This document shows, in pieces, positions 45,701 through 53,732 of a DNA stretch of 64,000 nucleotides (positions are counted from its first letter, which is position 1; every line of letters begins with the position of its first letter). The DNA is from Acidobacteriota bacterium (lineage in GTDB: Bacteria > Acidobacteriota > Vicinamibacteria > Vicinamibacterales > SCN-69-37). The notes beneath the pieces were generated by a model. The model did not search any database. It saw only the letters and a list, made by a program, of their open reading frames with translations, and was not told the origin of the DNA. The stretch spans positions 186,001 to 250,000 of the forward strand of contig JADYYY010000010.1 in NCBI GenBank assembly GCA_020853395.1. Reading direction: 5' to 3'. Position numbers and translations under genes: made by a program.

Positions 45701-45965
45701 CTGACGCGACGAGCACCGGCAGCGTCCAGGTGGACGCCAGGGGTGCGCCGGGCCGCCCCATCGTCAGCTCCGCGCCGACGATCGCCCGAAGCCCTGCCGC
45801 CTTCGCCGCGCGATAGAACTGCGGCGCGCCGTAGACGCCGTCGCGATCGACGAGCGCGATCGCGCCGTAGCCCAGCTCGGCCGCGCGCTCGATGAGCGTG
45901 CCCGGCAGCGAAGCCCCGTCGAGAAAGGAAAAAGACGACGCGCAGTGCAATTCGACGTACGACAC
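42750..45965 (-). CDS. dnaE2: Error-prone DNA polymerase III alpha subunit DnaE2 (ImuC)
   Basis: The protein has 1071 residues from a GTG at 45965 (SYVELHCASSFSFLDGAS). It has an N-terminal PHP domain. The polymerase acidic residues are in WPDIDLDLPSG and VKVDLLGLG, and the C-terminal OB fold (VRVAGAVITRQRPGTAKGF) is complete. Compared with the usual family pattern about 30 extra residues lie before LAHLPPDDPAVYRML (DNA about 44180-44300). They contain an 8-bp inverted repeat. It is the catalytic subunit of the SOS mutasome with ImuA and ImuB, encoded just upstream with a 19-bp gap. It carries out mutagenic translesion synthesis. Confidence 0.96.
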   Translation of the reverse strand: MSYVELHCASSFSFLDGASLPGTLIERAAELGYGAIALVDRDGVYGAPQFYRAAKAAGLRAIVGAELTMGRPGAPLASTWTLPVLVASAEGYRHLCRVITRVKLRAPKGEARFTLADFDGQAAGLVALVGRDVLRADRHGLGGPIDQLVGCFGRDRVWIELQRHRGRGEASEIQALLDLGAAYRVPVMASNGVRFARPADRPLYDVLTCIRHKTTLARAGRRLAPNAERHLKAPAAMAKLFGDLPQALAGTEALAEQLEFTLANLGYRFPEYPVPAGETEASYLRHLTTAGARDRYRPYHEAARAQIARELDLIEQLGLAGYFLIVWDIVHFCRQHGILVQGRGSAANSAVCYALGITAVDPVGMGLLFERFLSAERGEWPDIDLDLPSGDRRERVIQYVYQRYGALGAAMTANVITYRGRSATRELGKVLELPPDELDRIATLMGQFEFVDPEETLGRHLRDAGLDPGDERYRQFVRLWPSLQDLPRHLGQHSGGMVICQGRLDEVVPLENASMPGRVVVQWDKDDCADLGIVKVDLLGLGMMAALEEMLETINARQPGDEEARSREGQGTASAGSASWHAGPVDSACARNVDLAHLPPDDPAVYRMLQAADTVGVFQVESRAQMATLPRLKPACFYDLVVEVAIIRPGPIVGHMVHPYLARRRGDEPVTYPHPLLEPVLARTLGVPLFQEQLLRMAMVIAGFSGGEAEELRRAMGFKRSVKRMQQIEGRLREGMARQGITGAAADDIVRSITSFALYGFPESHAASFALIVYASAYLKAHFPSAFYKALLNSQPMGFYHPATLVKDAQRRGVRFAPIDVQRSAWHCTIAEDGTIRLGLRYVKGVRESTGKRIELAAGRRGHDRFLSIDDLVAWARLRQDEVRALAECGALAALGGDRRSALWQAERAGRPAGPLLADHDEQAAARTSPLPRMSMRERVQADYARTGLTIGPHPMALVRPWLTARGVARAIDLHRQRGGRRVRVAGAVITRQRPGTAKGFVFLSLEDETGIANAIVTPDVFAAFKRVIVDSPYLLVDGVLQNQDGAVSIKAARVDPLEHGGPAVQSHDFH

Positions 45966-45984
45966 GAAAAGTGGCCGATCCGTC

Positions 45985-47328
45985 CTAGTCCAGGACACCC
46001 TCAATCACCCAGTGCTTCGTGCGGCGGTCGCGCGCCAGCCGGTAGATCGTGCCGTCGGCGAGCGCGACGTCCCACTCGTCGCGATCCCAGCCGGCGTCGT
46101 CCTTCCACCACTCGCCGGATGTGCGCCATGGACCGGCACGACGCACGACGTCGCCGCCCTGCAGCGTCCTGACCGACGTGTGCACGCGCACCGGCACGCC
46201 ACGGTCCTCCACGACCTTCGCGGCGATCGGCAGACGGAAGCGGCGGAGCACGGGCGTCAGCTCGTGCCTCGGCCCCGGCGTCGTCCGACGATCCCTGTCG
46301 TCCCGTGTCGCATCGATCCGAAACGGCGCCATGGCCACCCGCCGCGCATCGAAGCTGTCGAGCACGATCGGTGCGCCCACGCGCGACTCGCCGACGAGCG
46401 CGATGAGCCGGGCGAGCAGCGTCGTGAGATCCTCCGCCGACGGCAGCGACGGCGTGAACAGCGTGCCCAGCACGATGCGGCCCGGCATCACCTCGACGTG
46501 CAGGTCGACGGCATCGATGCCGGCGCTCGGCGGATGCGATTCGAGATCCAGCAGGACGAGCGTGCGCAGCACCCGCGCGTCGGCGATGGGCGCCGGCAGG
46601 CAGAGCACCCGTTCGTGCGTCTCCCGCGTGACGAGGCGCAGCCGCGTCCGCAGCACGATGGCGCCCCGATCCGCGCGGACGAGAGATGCCGCCACCTCGT
46701 CGGCGAGCCGCGCGACGACGAACGCCAGCGGTTCGAGCTCGTCGATCGGCCACTCGAGCGTCGTGCCGGCGACGAACGGCGGCACCTCGTCGATCGGCAC
46801 GAACTGGAACGCGTCCTCGCCGGACGCCACCTGGTGCAGCGTCACGCCCACGGCCCCCATGCGCGCGTGCACGTCGCGCCGCGGCAACGCGGCGACTCCG
46901 CCCAACGTCATGAGCCCCCACTGCTCGAACAGGGCCAGCCGCTCGTCGTACAACGTCCGGATCGCCGGGTCGCGCGCGACGGCAGGATCCAGGTCGACGA
47001 GGGGTGCCAGCGTGGAGAGCGGCAGCGGCGCGAGCGTGCGGAGCACGGCGTCTGGCGCGACCACCGTCGCGCCCGCATGCGCTTCTGCCACGAGCCACGC
47101 TGCCGTTACGGTCGGTGCCACGCCGATGCTGACAGTGAGAGCGTGTGACGATGCGAGCGCGCGGACCTCGTGCGCGATGACGGCGGGTGGCCCGATCGTC
47201 CGCGCGCAGCCCGAGACGTCGGCGATCACGGCGGCCGCATGGCGCGCCACGCGCGGCGAGCAGGCTCTCGCCAGCGCCAACGCCGAGTCCGGCGCCCCGG
47301 AGACGAGGCAGAGAAACAGCGGCGCCAC
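45985..47328 (-). CDS. imuB: ImuB-like Y-family polymerase homologue, short form
   Basis: The protein has 447 residues from a GTG at 47328. The family pattern starts at ALARACSPRVARHAAAVIADVSG, continues through SIGVAPTVTAAWLVAEAHAG and the finger/little-finger-like regions, and ends with WRTSGEWWKDDAGWDRDEWDVALADG. That last stretch is characteristic of ImuB. The first 60-70 residues found in most ImuB proteins seem absent. No catalytic acidic triad is visible, as expected for this non-catalytic adaptor. It links DnaE2 to the sliding clamp. It starts 6 bp after imuA. Confidence 0.9.
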   Translation of the reverse strand: MAPLFLCLVSGAPDSALALARACSPRVARHAAAVIADVSGCARTIGPPAVIAHEVRALASSHALTVSIGVAPTVTAAWLVAEAHAGATVVAPDAVLRTLAPLPLSTLAPLVDLDPAVARDPAIRTLYDERLALFEQWGLMTLGGVAALPRRDVHARMGAVGVTLHQVASGEDAFQFVPIDEVPPFVAGTTLEWPIDELEPLAFVVARLADEVAASLVRADRGAIVLRTRLRLVTRETHERVLCLPAPIADARVLRTLVLLDLESHPPSAGIDAVDLHVEVMPGRIVLGTLFTPSLPSAEDLTTLLARLIALVGESRVGAPIVLDSFDARRVAMAPFRIDATRDDRDRRTTPGPRHELTPVLRRFRLPIAAKVVEDRGVPVRVHTSVRTLQGGDVVRRAGPWRTSGEWWKDDAGWDRDEWDVALADGTIYRLARDRRTKHWVIEGVLD

Positions 47329-47334
47329 GTCCGA

Positions 47335-48069
47335 TCACTCGTCGCGGCTGCCCGCCGGCCAGCCTCTCGTCCACGGCTGGCGCTCGTGCCCGTCGACATG
47401 AGGCCGCGGTGTCATCCCGTTGAACTGCGCGCTTTGCGCGCTCTCCCCTCCCCAATGCGGCGTCGCCGCGACCCGCACGGTCGCGCCGTGCGCGCTGCGC
47501 CCCACCGGCGCTTCGGCGACGATCAGCCCGGCAGTCGGCCGGCCGGCATTGGCGTGCGCGAGCCGAAGCCAGGTCGCGTGCGGCAACGCGCGCACGTAGC
47601 GAAGAGGGATGTCGGCCAGATCCAGCGCCGCGACCGCGAAGCCACCGGCCCGGATCACCAGATCGAAGGCACGGACGGCCTCGAGGACCGCCGCCTCGAC
47701 GAGCGACGGTCGCGAGGCGTCCACGCCGATTGCCGGCCCCCGAACCCAGAGCACGCGCGACACGTCGACGCCCGCTTGCGCGGCCGAGGGAGCGTCGAAC
47801 CGATCCACGGCGTCGATGAGCGCCACGATCGCGCCGCGCCTCGTCGCCGCCCTGAGCGTGGCGACGAGCGCCGTGGTCCGACCGCTCGAGCGGGCACCGA
47901 TGAGCTCGGAGATTTGCCCCTGCCGCCACCCTCCGCCCAGCCAGTCGTCGAGCGCCGGCACGCCACTCGACACGACCGCCGGCGGAAGCGCCGCGAGCGA
48001 CGGCATCGTCGCAGCCAGCCGTTTGATCTGAAGGAGCGATTCGAGATGCTGCAAGGCGGCGGATTTCAT
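47335..48069 (-). CDS. imuA: ImuA-like RecA-related SOS mutasome protein
   Basis: The protein has 244 residues. A RecA-like core shows the pattern SGVPALDDWLGGGWRQGQISELIGARSSGRTTALVA. The P-loop lysine is replaced (GRTT in place of GKT), so ATP hydrolysis is doubtful. VGRSAHGATVRVAATPHWGGE closes the fold. ImuA in other bacteria tunes RecA and recruits ImuB/DnaE2. It begins the minus-strand imuA-imuB-dnaE2 cassette. A GTTC-N7-TTTC element lies 6-20 bp upstream of its start (see findings). Confidence 0.87.
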   Translation of the reverse strand: MKSAALQHLESLLQIKRLAATMPSLAALPPAVVSSGVPALDDWLGGGWRQGQISELIGARSSGRTTALVATLRAATRRGAIVALIDAVDRFDAPSAAQAGVDVSRVLWVRGPAIGVDASRPSLVEAAVLEAVRAFDLVIRAGGFAVAALDLADIPLRYVRALPHATWLRLAHANAGRPTAGLIVAEAPVGRSAHGATVRVAATPHWGGESAQSAQFNGMTPRPHVDGHERQPWTRGWPAGSRDE

Positions 48070-48104
48070 GGAAGGTTCGCCTAATTTTCGCTCAGCAGTA
48101 TACC

Positions 48105-48190
48105 GCCCCCTTTCCCCTTTTCCCTTTCCCCTCTTTTGCCTTTACCTTTGCCCTTTCCCTTTGCCCTCTGCCCTTTGCCCTCTGCCCTTT
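48105..48190 (+). repeat. Pyrimidine-rich minisatellite (CCCTTTGCCCTCTG-type)
   Basis: About 85 bp of the plus strand are made of CCCTTT, CCCTCT and GCC units with almost no A and only isolated G. The second half is a run of GCCCTTT/GCCCTCT heptamers. It fills most of the divergent gap between imuA and the MFS gene and ends 14 bp before the MFS start. Such tracts can form H-DNA and change length by slippage. Confidence 0.8.
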
Positions 48191-48203
48191 GTAGACTTTC
48201 CCC

Positions 48204-49487
48204 GTGTCATCGCCGGCCGCCGATGCTGCCTCCGCCTCCGACGACCCCCGCCCCTGGCTGGAACGGGTGGCAGGGGCGCTGACCCATCGCAACTACCGGC
48301 TGCTCTGGTTCGCGGCGCTCGGCTCGACCATCGGCACCTGGATGCAGAAGTTCGCCCAGAGCCTGCTGATTTACGACCTGACCCAGTCGAAGTTCTACCT
48401 CGGGCTCGACGACTTCCTCAGCCAGTTGCCGATCCTGCTCTTCATGCTGATCGGGGGCGTCGTCGCCGATCGGCACGACCGCCGGAAGCTCTTGACCGGC
48501 TCGCAGTACGTGCAGGCCTGCTCCGCCTTCGCGCTGGCCATCCTCGTCTGGACGGGCTACGTGCACGTCGCGCTGATCTTCCTGCTCTCGTTCATTGCCG
48601 GATGCGGCCAGGCGTTCGGCGGGCCGGCCTATCAGTCCCTGATTCCGGCGCTCGTGCCTCGCCGCGATCTGCCGAACGCCATCGCGCTGAACTCCACGCA
48701 GTTCAACCTGTCGCGCGTGCTCGGCCCCAGCACCGGCGCCGTGATTCTCGCGACGATCGGCACGGCCTGGTGCTTCGCCGTCAACGGCCTGTCGTTCTTC
48801 TTCGTCGTCCTGGCGCTCGCCGCGCTGCACCTGCCCGCGCACACGCCGCCCGAGACGCGCCGCGCAATCTCGGCCGAGCTGAAGAGCGGCCTGCAGTACG
48901 TGCGCGAGACGCCGCTCGTCCGGACGCTCACCGTGCTCGTCGCGATCAGCACGTTTCTCGCGATGCCGATTCTCACGATGCTGCCGGCGTTCGCCGCGGA
49001 GGTGCTGACGACGGCCGGCACGCCGGAATCACGGCTGTCGATGCTGATGGCCGCCCAGGGGCTCGGCGCGATCGTCGGCGCGATCATCGTCGGCACCATC
49101 GGCACGACGCCGCACATGGGCCGGCTGCTGCTCGGCGTCCAGATCGGCCTGGGCCTGCTGATCTGCTCGTTCGCGCTCTCCTCGTCGCTTCCGCTCAGCC
49201 TCGGGCTGCTGTTCCTCGGGGGAATCTTCTTCATGGCGCTGTTCTCGATCAGCTTCTCGATCGTGCAGCTCGCAGTGCCCGACACGCTGCGTGGGCGGGT
49301 GGTGAGCATCTACATGGTCGCGCTGCGAGGCGGCGGTCCGATCGGGGGGCTGGCAGCCGGCGCGCTCGCGGATCGGCTGTCCACTTCGACCGTGATGGCG
49401 ACGAACGGCATCCTCCTGGCGGTGCTCGCGACGGGCCTGCTGCTCTACCGGCGCGGGGCCGTGCTCGAAGCGATGGGGCGATCCTGA
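48204..49487 (+). CDS. Major facilitator superfamily exporter (MFS_3/EntS-like)
   Basis: The protein has 427 residues from a GTG at 48204. Twelve membrane segments can be traced. The loop 2-3 motif is [14 protein letters not shown] and its counterpart between helices 8 and 9 is weaker. [33 protein letters not shown] is typical of the MFS_3 group that includes EntS siderophore exporters and macrolide efflux proteins. The substrate is unknown. Its stop overlaps the response-regulator start (TGATG), so the three genes 48204-51957 look like one operon. Confidence 0.9.
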   Translation: MSSPAADAASASDDPRPWLERVAGALTHRNYRLLWFAALGSTIGTWMQKFAQSLLIYDLTQSKFYLGLDDFLSQLPILLFMLIGGVVADRHDRRKLLTGSQYVQACSAFALAILVWTGYVHVALIFLLSFIAGCGQAFGGPAYQSLIPALVPRRDLPNAIALNSTQFNLSRVLGPSTGAVILATIGTAWCFAVNGLSFFFVVLALAALHLPAHTPPETRRAISAELKSGLQYVRETPLVRTLTVLVAISTFLAMPILTMLPAFAAEVLTTAGTPESRLSMLMAAQGLGAIVGAIIVGTIGTTPHMGRLLLGVQIGLGLLICSFALSSSLPLSLGLLFLGGIFFMALFSISFSIVQLAVPDTLRGRVVSIYMVALRGGGPIGGLAAGALADRLSTSTVMATNGILLAVLATGLLLYRRGAVLEAMGRS

Positions 49488-50191
49488 TGCCCCGCGTCCT
49501 CGTCGTCGAAGACGACCCCGACATCGCGACCGTGATCCGTCACCATCTCGAGCGCGCCGGACACTCGGTCCAGCACGTCGCGTCGGGGCGGGACGCGTTG
49601 AGCGCGGCGCACGACGCCCGGCCGGATCTGGTGGTGCTGGATCTGATGCTGCCGGGCATGGACGGCACGCTCGTCTGCCAGGCGCTCCGCCAGGATGCCG
49701 CCACGGCTGGGCTGCCGATCATCATGCTGACGGCGCGCGGGGAAGAGGCCGATCGCGTCCGCGGGCTCGAGCTGGGCGCCGACGACTACGTCGTCAAGCC
49801 GTTCAGCCCGAAGGAGCTCGTCGCTCGCGTGGCGGCGCTGCTGCGCCGAGCGGATCGTGCGGACCGGCCGGCGGCACCGGCGGCCCGGCGATGGCTCGCT
49901 CACGGCCCGCTCGCGATCGATCTCGACGGCCATCAGGTGCTCGCCGACGGCCAGCCGGTCCGGCTGACGGCCAAGGAGTTCCTGCTGCTGCGGTACCTAC
50001 TCGAGCATCGCGGCCGGGTGCTGTCGCGCGATCTGCTGCTGTCGGACGTGTGGGGCTATCAGTACACCGGCGGCACGCGGACCGTGGACGTGCACGTGCG
50101 GCGCCTGCGCGAGAAGATCCCGTGGCTGGCCGGCGCGCTCGTGACCGTGAAGCAGTTCGGCTACAAGCTCGAGGAGCCGGCGGCGCCGTGA
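49487..50191 (+). CDS. OmpR/PhoB-family response regulator
   Basis: The protein has 234 residues. The receiver domain has the acidic pocket VVEDDPD, the phospho-acceptor Asp in [12 protein letters not shown] and the conserved Lys in [11 protein letters not shown] winged-helix DNA-binding domain (about 140-230) includes [32 protein letters not shown] and [13 protein letters not shown]. It is PhoB-like in overall pattern. It is translationally coupled to the MFS gene upstream and the kinase gene downstream. Target genes are unknown; the Pit phosphate transporter genes lie 5 kb away. Confidence 0.95.
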   Translation: MPRVLVVEDDPDIATVIRHHLERAGHSVQHVASGRDALSAAHDARPDLVVLDLMLPGMDGTLVCQALRQDAATAGLPIIMLTARGEEADRVRGLELGADDYVVKPFSPKELVARVAALLRRADRADRPAAPAARRWLAHGPLAIDLDGHQVLADGQPVRLTAKEFLLLRYLLEHRGRVLSRDLLLSDVWGYQYTGGTRTVDVHVRRLREKIPWLAGALVTVKQFGYKLEEPAAP

Positions 50192-51957
50192 CGTTCCGCA
50201 CGCGCACGTTCCTCAGCGCCCTGATCTCGACGGCGCTGGCGCTCGGCCTGTCGATGCTGCTCGTCGAACGCGCCGTGCCGCAGTTCATGAAGGAGGACGT
50301 GGATCGCGGGCTGCTCAACCAGGCGCAGCTCGCGGCATCGCTGCTCGGCCGGGCTGCCCTCGACGATCCCGACCGGGAGGCGGATGCCATCGGCGCGCTG
50401 CTCGGCGAGCGCGTGACGTTCATCGCGGCCGATGGCGCGGTCGTCGGCGACTCGGAGGTGGCGCGCGATGCGCTCGCGACGCTCGAGAATCACGCGTCGC
50501 GCGAGGAGATCGTCGCCGCGGGGCGGGCGGGCGAGGGCCTGGCGTCGCGCACGAGCCACACGACGGGCGTCGAGACGCGCTATGCGGCGGTGGCGGTACA
50601 CGGCGGGCCGGTCGCGTTCGTGCGGATCGCCCTGCCGCTCACCGCGATCGACGCGCGCGTGGCCGCCGTCCGGCGGCTGGGGGTGCTCGGATTCGGCGCC
50701 GGGCTCGCAGCGGCGGTGGTGCTCACCGGGCTCGCGTCGGTGCTCCTGCACCGGCGGCTGCGGGCCGTCGCGGAGGCCGCCGCGCGCTACAAGGCGGGCG
50801 ACTTCAGCCGCCCCGCCCGCGATCACGCCCGCGACGAGATCGGCATCGTCGCCAACGCGCTCGATACCACCGCGCGCGAGCTGGGCGCGCGGCTGACGGA
50901 GATCGAACGCGAGCGCGCGCACATGGCCGCGCTACTGGCCGGCATGGTCGAAGGGGTGATCCTCTTCAACGGCGCCGGACGGCTGGTGCTGACCAACCCG
51001 GCCGTGCGTTCGATGTTGCGGCTGCCGGATGCCGCCGAGGGCCGGCCGTACCTCGAGGTCGTCCGCCAGCCGGAGATCGCGCGAGCGGTCGCCGCAGTGC
51101 TCGACGGCGGCGACGCGGCGCCCGTCGAGGTGCAGCTCGACGGCGTGGACGCGCGACGGGTGTTCGTGGCGCACGTCGTGCCCGTGGCCCGCGAGCGGGG
51201 CGGCGGCGCCGTGCTCGTGCTGCACGACATCACGAGGCTGCGCCAGGCCGACCAGGTGCGGCGCGACTTCGTCGCCAACGTGTCGCACGAGCTTCGCACG
51301 CCGCTCACGGCGATCCGCGGCGCCGCCGAAGCGCTGATCGACGACGGCCGGATCGCGCCGGAGTCGCAGGCGTTCGTCGAGATGATCACCCGCCAGACGC
51401 AGCGGATGGAGCGGCTCGTGCGGGATCTGCTCCGGCTCGCGCGTCTCGACGCCGGCCAGGAAACCATCACCCGCGAGGCGTGCCGTCTCGACGGGCTCAT
51501 CGCCGGCGTCGCGCGCGATCTGCACGCATCGGTGTCGAGCCGGGAGCAGCAGGTCCGCATCGATGTCGCGGCGGATGCCACGGTCGTGACGGCCGACGCC
51601 GCCAAGCTGGGCGACGTGCTCCGCAATCTGATCGAGAACGCCTCGAATTACGGCCCACCGGGCAGCGTCATCGACGTCCGCGCCACGCGGGATGCCGGCG
51701 CGACGGTCATCAGCGTCGCGGATCGCGGCCCGGGCATTCCGGAGGCCGATCTCTCGAGGGTGTTCGAGCGGTTCTATCGGGTCGATCGATCGCGCACACG
51801 AGACCCCGGCGGCACGGGCCTCGGCCTGTCGATCGTGCGCCATCTCGTCGGGTTGCACGGTGGTACAGTGACCGCGGCGAACCGCGACGGCGGCGGCGCC
51901 GTGTTCACGGTGACACTGGAGAGCACGGGTACGACAGGTACGACGGGTCCAAGGTAG
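50188..51957 (+). CDS. PhoR-like sensor histidine kinase
   Basis: The protein has 589 residues from a GTG at 50188 overlapping the regulator stop (GTGA). Two membrane helices (about 8-28 and 165-185) bracket a periplasmic sensor. A HAMP segment, a PAS domain ([18 protein letters not shown]) and HisKA follow, with the phospho-acceptor His in [13 protein letters not shown]. The ATPase has [21 protein letters not shown] and [10 protein letters not shown]. The last ten residues ([10 protein letters not shown]) are encoded by the repeat element that begins at 51926, so the original C-terminus was probably altered by it. Confidence 0.95.
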   Translation: MTFRTRTFLSALISTALALGLSMLLVERAVPQFMKEDVDRGLLNQAQLAASLLGRAALDDPDREADAIGALLGERVTFIAADGAVVGDSEVARDALATLENHASREEIVAAGRAGEGLASRTSHTTGVETRYAAVAVHGGPVAFVRIALPLTAIDARVAAVRRLGVLGFGAGLAAAVVLTGLASVLLHRRLRAVAEAAARYKAGDFSRPARDHARDEIGIVANALDTTARELGARLTEIERERAHMAALLAGMVEGVILFNGAGRLVLTNPAVRSMLRLPDAAEGRPYLEVVRQPEIARAVAAVLDGGDAAPVEVQLDGVDARRVFVAHVVPVARERGGGAVLVLHDITRLRQADQVRRDFVANVSHELRTPLTAIRGAAEALIDDGRIAPESQAFVEMITRQTQRMERLVRDLLRLARLDAGQETITREACRLDGLIAGVARDLHASVSSREQQVRIDVAADATVVTADAAKLGDVLRNLIENASNYGPPGSVIDVRATRDAGATVISVADRGPGIPEADLSRVFERFYRVDRSRTRDPGGTGLGLSIVRHLVGLHGGTVTAANRDGGGAVFTVTLESTGTTGTTGPR

Positions 51958-52278
51958 GAGCTTCGCGGGTCATCGTTCAGATACGACGGGGACGACAGGT
52001 ACGACCGGTACGACGGGTCCAAGGAACGAGCTTCGCTGGCCATCGTTCAGGTACGACGGGGACGACAGGTACGACCGGTACGACAGGTCCAAAGAACGAG
52101 CTTCGCGGGTCATCGTTCGGGTACGACGGGTGCGACAGGTACGACAGTCCGACGCCGGGGCTATCGCCAATCATCGTCCTTGAGATTCGCTGAGCATGGA
52201 GAATAAGGAAAAGATGACAAGCATCACAGTTCCTTGGACCTGTCGTACCCATCGTACCCGTCGTACCTGTCGTACCCG
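51926..52278. mobile_element. 353-bp inverted-repeat element between phoR-like and rmlA genes (candidate non-autonomous element)
   Basis: Bases 51926-51948 and 52256-52278 are perfect reverse complements over 23 positions. Between them lie three 70-bp direct repeats and the short leader frame. The left arm is inside the last codons of the kinase gene, and the right arm ends one base before the rmlA ATG. No transposase or clear target duplication is visible. It could be a miniature inverted-repeat element or a grown minisatellite with a hairpin-forming function. Confidence 0.5.
51941..52140 (+). repeat. Three 70-bp direct repeats
   Basis: Units start at 51941, 52011 and 52081, each beginning CGAC(G/A)GGTCCAA and containing AGCTTCGC, TCATCGTTC or CCATCGTTC, then TACGACGGG. 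The last ten bases of unit 3 diverge. In units 2 and 3 GAACGA and TCGTTC form a 6-bp stem around 13 bases. Each unit also carries nonamers of the type GGTACGACR, which recur in inverse orientation ahead of rmlA. Confidence 0.9.
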
Positions 52279-52282
52279 ATGA
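52214..52282 (+). CDS. Putative 22-residue Arg/Thr/Cys-rich leader peptide ahead of rmlA
   Basis: An ATG at 52214 follows a good ribosome-binding sequence (AAGGAAAAG). The frame reads 22 codons and stops at TGA 52280-52282, which overlaps the rmlA ATG as ATGA. The peptide ends with repeats of Arg-Thr pairs ([13 protein letters not shown]) because the nonamer GTCGTACCC is read in one frame. The rmlA start itself has no ribosome-binding sequence. Translation of this leader could therefore couple rmlA expression. Existence of the peptide is not proven. Confidence 0.4.
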   Translation: MTSITVPWTCRTHRTRRTCRTR

Positions 52283-53166
52283 AAGGCATTGTCCTCGCGG
52301 GCGGGAGCGGGACGCGGCTGTATCCGGTGACGCGCGGCGTCTGCAAGCAGCTCATCCCCATCTACAACAAGCCGATGATCTACTACCCGCTGGCGACGCT
52401 GATGCTCGCCGGCATGCGGGACGTGCTGTTCATCACGACGCCCGACGACGCGTCGGCGTTCAGGCGGTTGCTGGGCGACGGCTCGCAACTGGGGATGCGG
52501 TTCTGCTACACGGTGCAGCCGGCGCCCGAAGGCCTGGCGCAGGCGTTCGTGCTCGGGCGCGAGTTCGTCGGCGACGATCGCGTCGCGCTGGCGCTCGGCG
52601 ACAACCTGTTCTTCGGCGAGGGGTTCACGGAGCTGGTTCGCGCGGCCGCCCGCCGCGAGGAGGGCGCGACCGTGTTCGGCTACCCGGTCCGCGACCCGCA
52701 GCGCTACGGGGTCGTGGCGTTCGACGAGCACGGCCAGCCGATCAGCATCGAAGAGAAGCCGGCGGCGCCGCGGTCGTCCTACGCCGTCACCGGCCTGTAC
52801 TTCTACGACAACGCCGTGCTCGACATCGCGGCCGGCCTGCGGCCCTCCGCGCGCGGCGAGCTGGAGATCACCGACGTGAACCGCCACTATCTCGACCGCG
52901 GCCAACTGCACGTCGAGCGGCTGGGACGCGGCGTGGCCTGGCTCGACACCGGCACGCACGAGTCACTGCTCCAGGCCTCGCACTTCGTCGAGACCATCGA
53001 GGAGCGGCAGTCGCTGATGATCTGCTGCGTCGAGGAAATCGCGTACCGGCTCGGCTACATCGCGCAGGATCAACTGCTGGCGCTGGCCGAGCCGATGCGG
53101 ACCAACGGCTACGGCCAGTACCTCATTCGTCTCGCGGAGAGCGAGGCCCCCGGCACACTCCTGTGA
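52279..53166 (+). CDS. rmlA: Glucose-1-phosphate thymidylyltransferase
   Basis: The protein has 295 residues, full length. The nucleotide-binding motif is [36 protein letters not shown] and [23 protein letters not shown] are all typical of RmlA. It makes dTDP-glucose from dTTP and glucose-1-phosphate, the first step to dTDP-rhamnose and other dTDP sugars. Start at ATG 52279 with no upstream purine-rich site, overlapping the leader frame's stop. It overlaps rmlC by 4 bp. No rmlB or rmlD lies in the window, so later steps are encoded elsewhere or the product is not rhamnose. Confidence 0.96.
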   Translation: MKGIVLAGGSGTRLYPVTRGVCKQLIPIYNKPMIYYPLATLMLAGMRDVLFITTPDDASAFRRLLGDGSQLGMRFCYTVQPAPEGLAQAFVLGREFVGDDRVALALGDNLFFGEGFTELVRAAARREEGATVFGYPVRDPQRYGVVAFDEHGQPISIEEKPAAPRSSYAVTGLYFYDNAVLDIAAGLRPSARGELEITDVNRHYLDRGQLHVERLGRGVAWLDTGTHESLLQASHFVETIEERQSLMICCVEEIAYRLGYIAQDQLLALAEPMRTNGYGQYLIRLAESEAPGTLL

Positions 53167-53732
53167 ACGTGACGCCAACGGCGCTTCCCGAGGTGCTGCT
53201 CATCGAGCCGGCCGTGCACCGCGATGCGCGGGGCTTCTTCCTCGAAACCTATCAGGCCGCGCGGTACCGCGCCGCGGGGATCGACGTGACCTTCGTCCAG
53301 GCGAACCAGTCGCGCTCGGTGCGGAACACGCTGCGCGGGTTGCACTGGCAGGACGGCGCTCATCCTCAGGCCAAGCTCATCCGCGTCGTCGTCGGCGCCG
53401 TCTTCGACGTGGCGGTCGATATCCGCCCGCACTCGCCCACGTTCGGCCAGTGGGTCGGCGTCCACGTGAGCGCGGACAACTTCCTGCAGCTCTACATCCC
53501 GGTCGGATTCGCGCACGGCTTCTGCGTGCTGTCGGACGCGGCGGAGCTGGAGTACCAGTGCTCGGATGTGTACGACCCGGCGTCGGAGCGCGGCCTGCTC
53601 TGGAACGATCCCGATCTCGGCATCGCGTGGCCGGTTCGCAATCCGATCATCTCGGAGCGCGACCGGCGGCATCCGACGCTGAAGGACTTGCGCGGCCGCG
53701 CCGCCGGAGAGACCGGCCTACTTCGGCAGTGA
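53163..53732 (+). CDS. rmlC: dTDP-4-dehydrorhamnose 3,5-epimerase family protein
   Basis: The protein has 189 residues from a GTG at 53163 overlapping the rmlA stop. The cupin-like core has [21 protein letters not shown] (catalytic His), [41 protein letters not shown] (catalytic region) and [13 protein letters not shown]. All are standard for RmlC. It epimerises C3 and C5 of dTDP-4-keto-6-deoxyglucose. Its 3' end overlaps the convergent TPR gene by 15 bp, so no terminator space exists between them. Confidence 0.95.
   Translation: MNVTPTALPEVLLIEPAVHRDARGFFLETYQAARYRAAGIDVTFVQANQSRSVRNTLRGLHWQDGAHPQAKLIRVVVGAVFDVAVDIRPHSPTFGQWVGVHVSADNFLQLYIPVGFAHGFCVLSDAAELEYQCSDVYDPASERGLLWNDPDLGIAWPVRNPIISERDRRHPTLKDLRGRAAGETGLLRQ

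Noticed and set aside
48068-50191. A 707-residue plus-strand open frame spanning the MFS and response-regulator genes
   Set aside because: Only its last 234 codons (from 49487) encode a real protein; the earlier part is an off-frame shadow of the MFS gene with no domain pattern.
51941-52140. The 70-bp repeats as a CRISPR array
   Set aside because: The units are contiguous with no unique spacers, 70 bp is too long for CRISPR repeats, and no cas gene is near.
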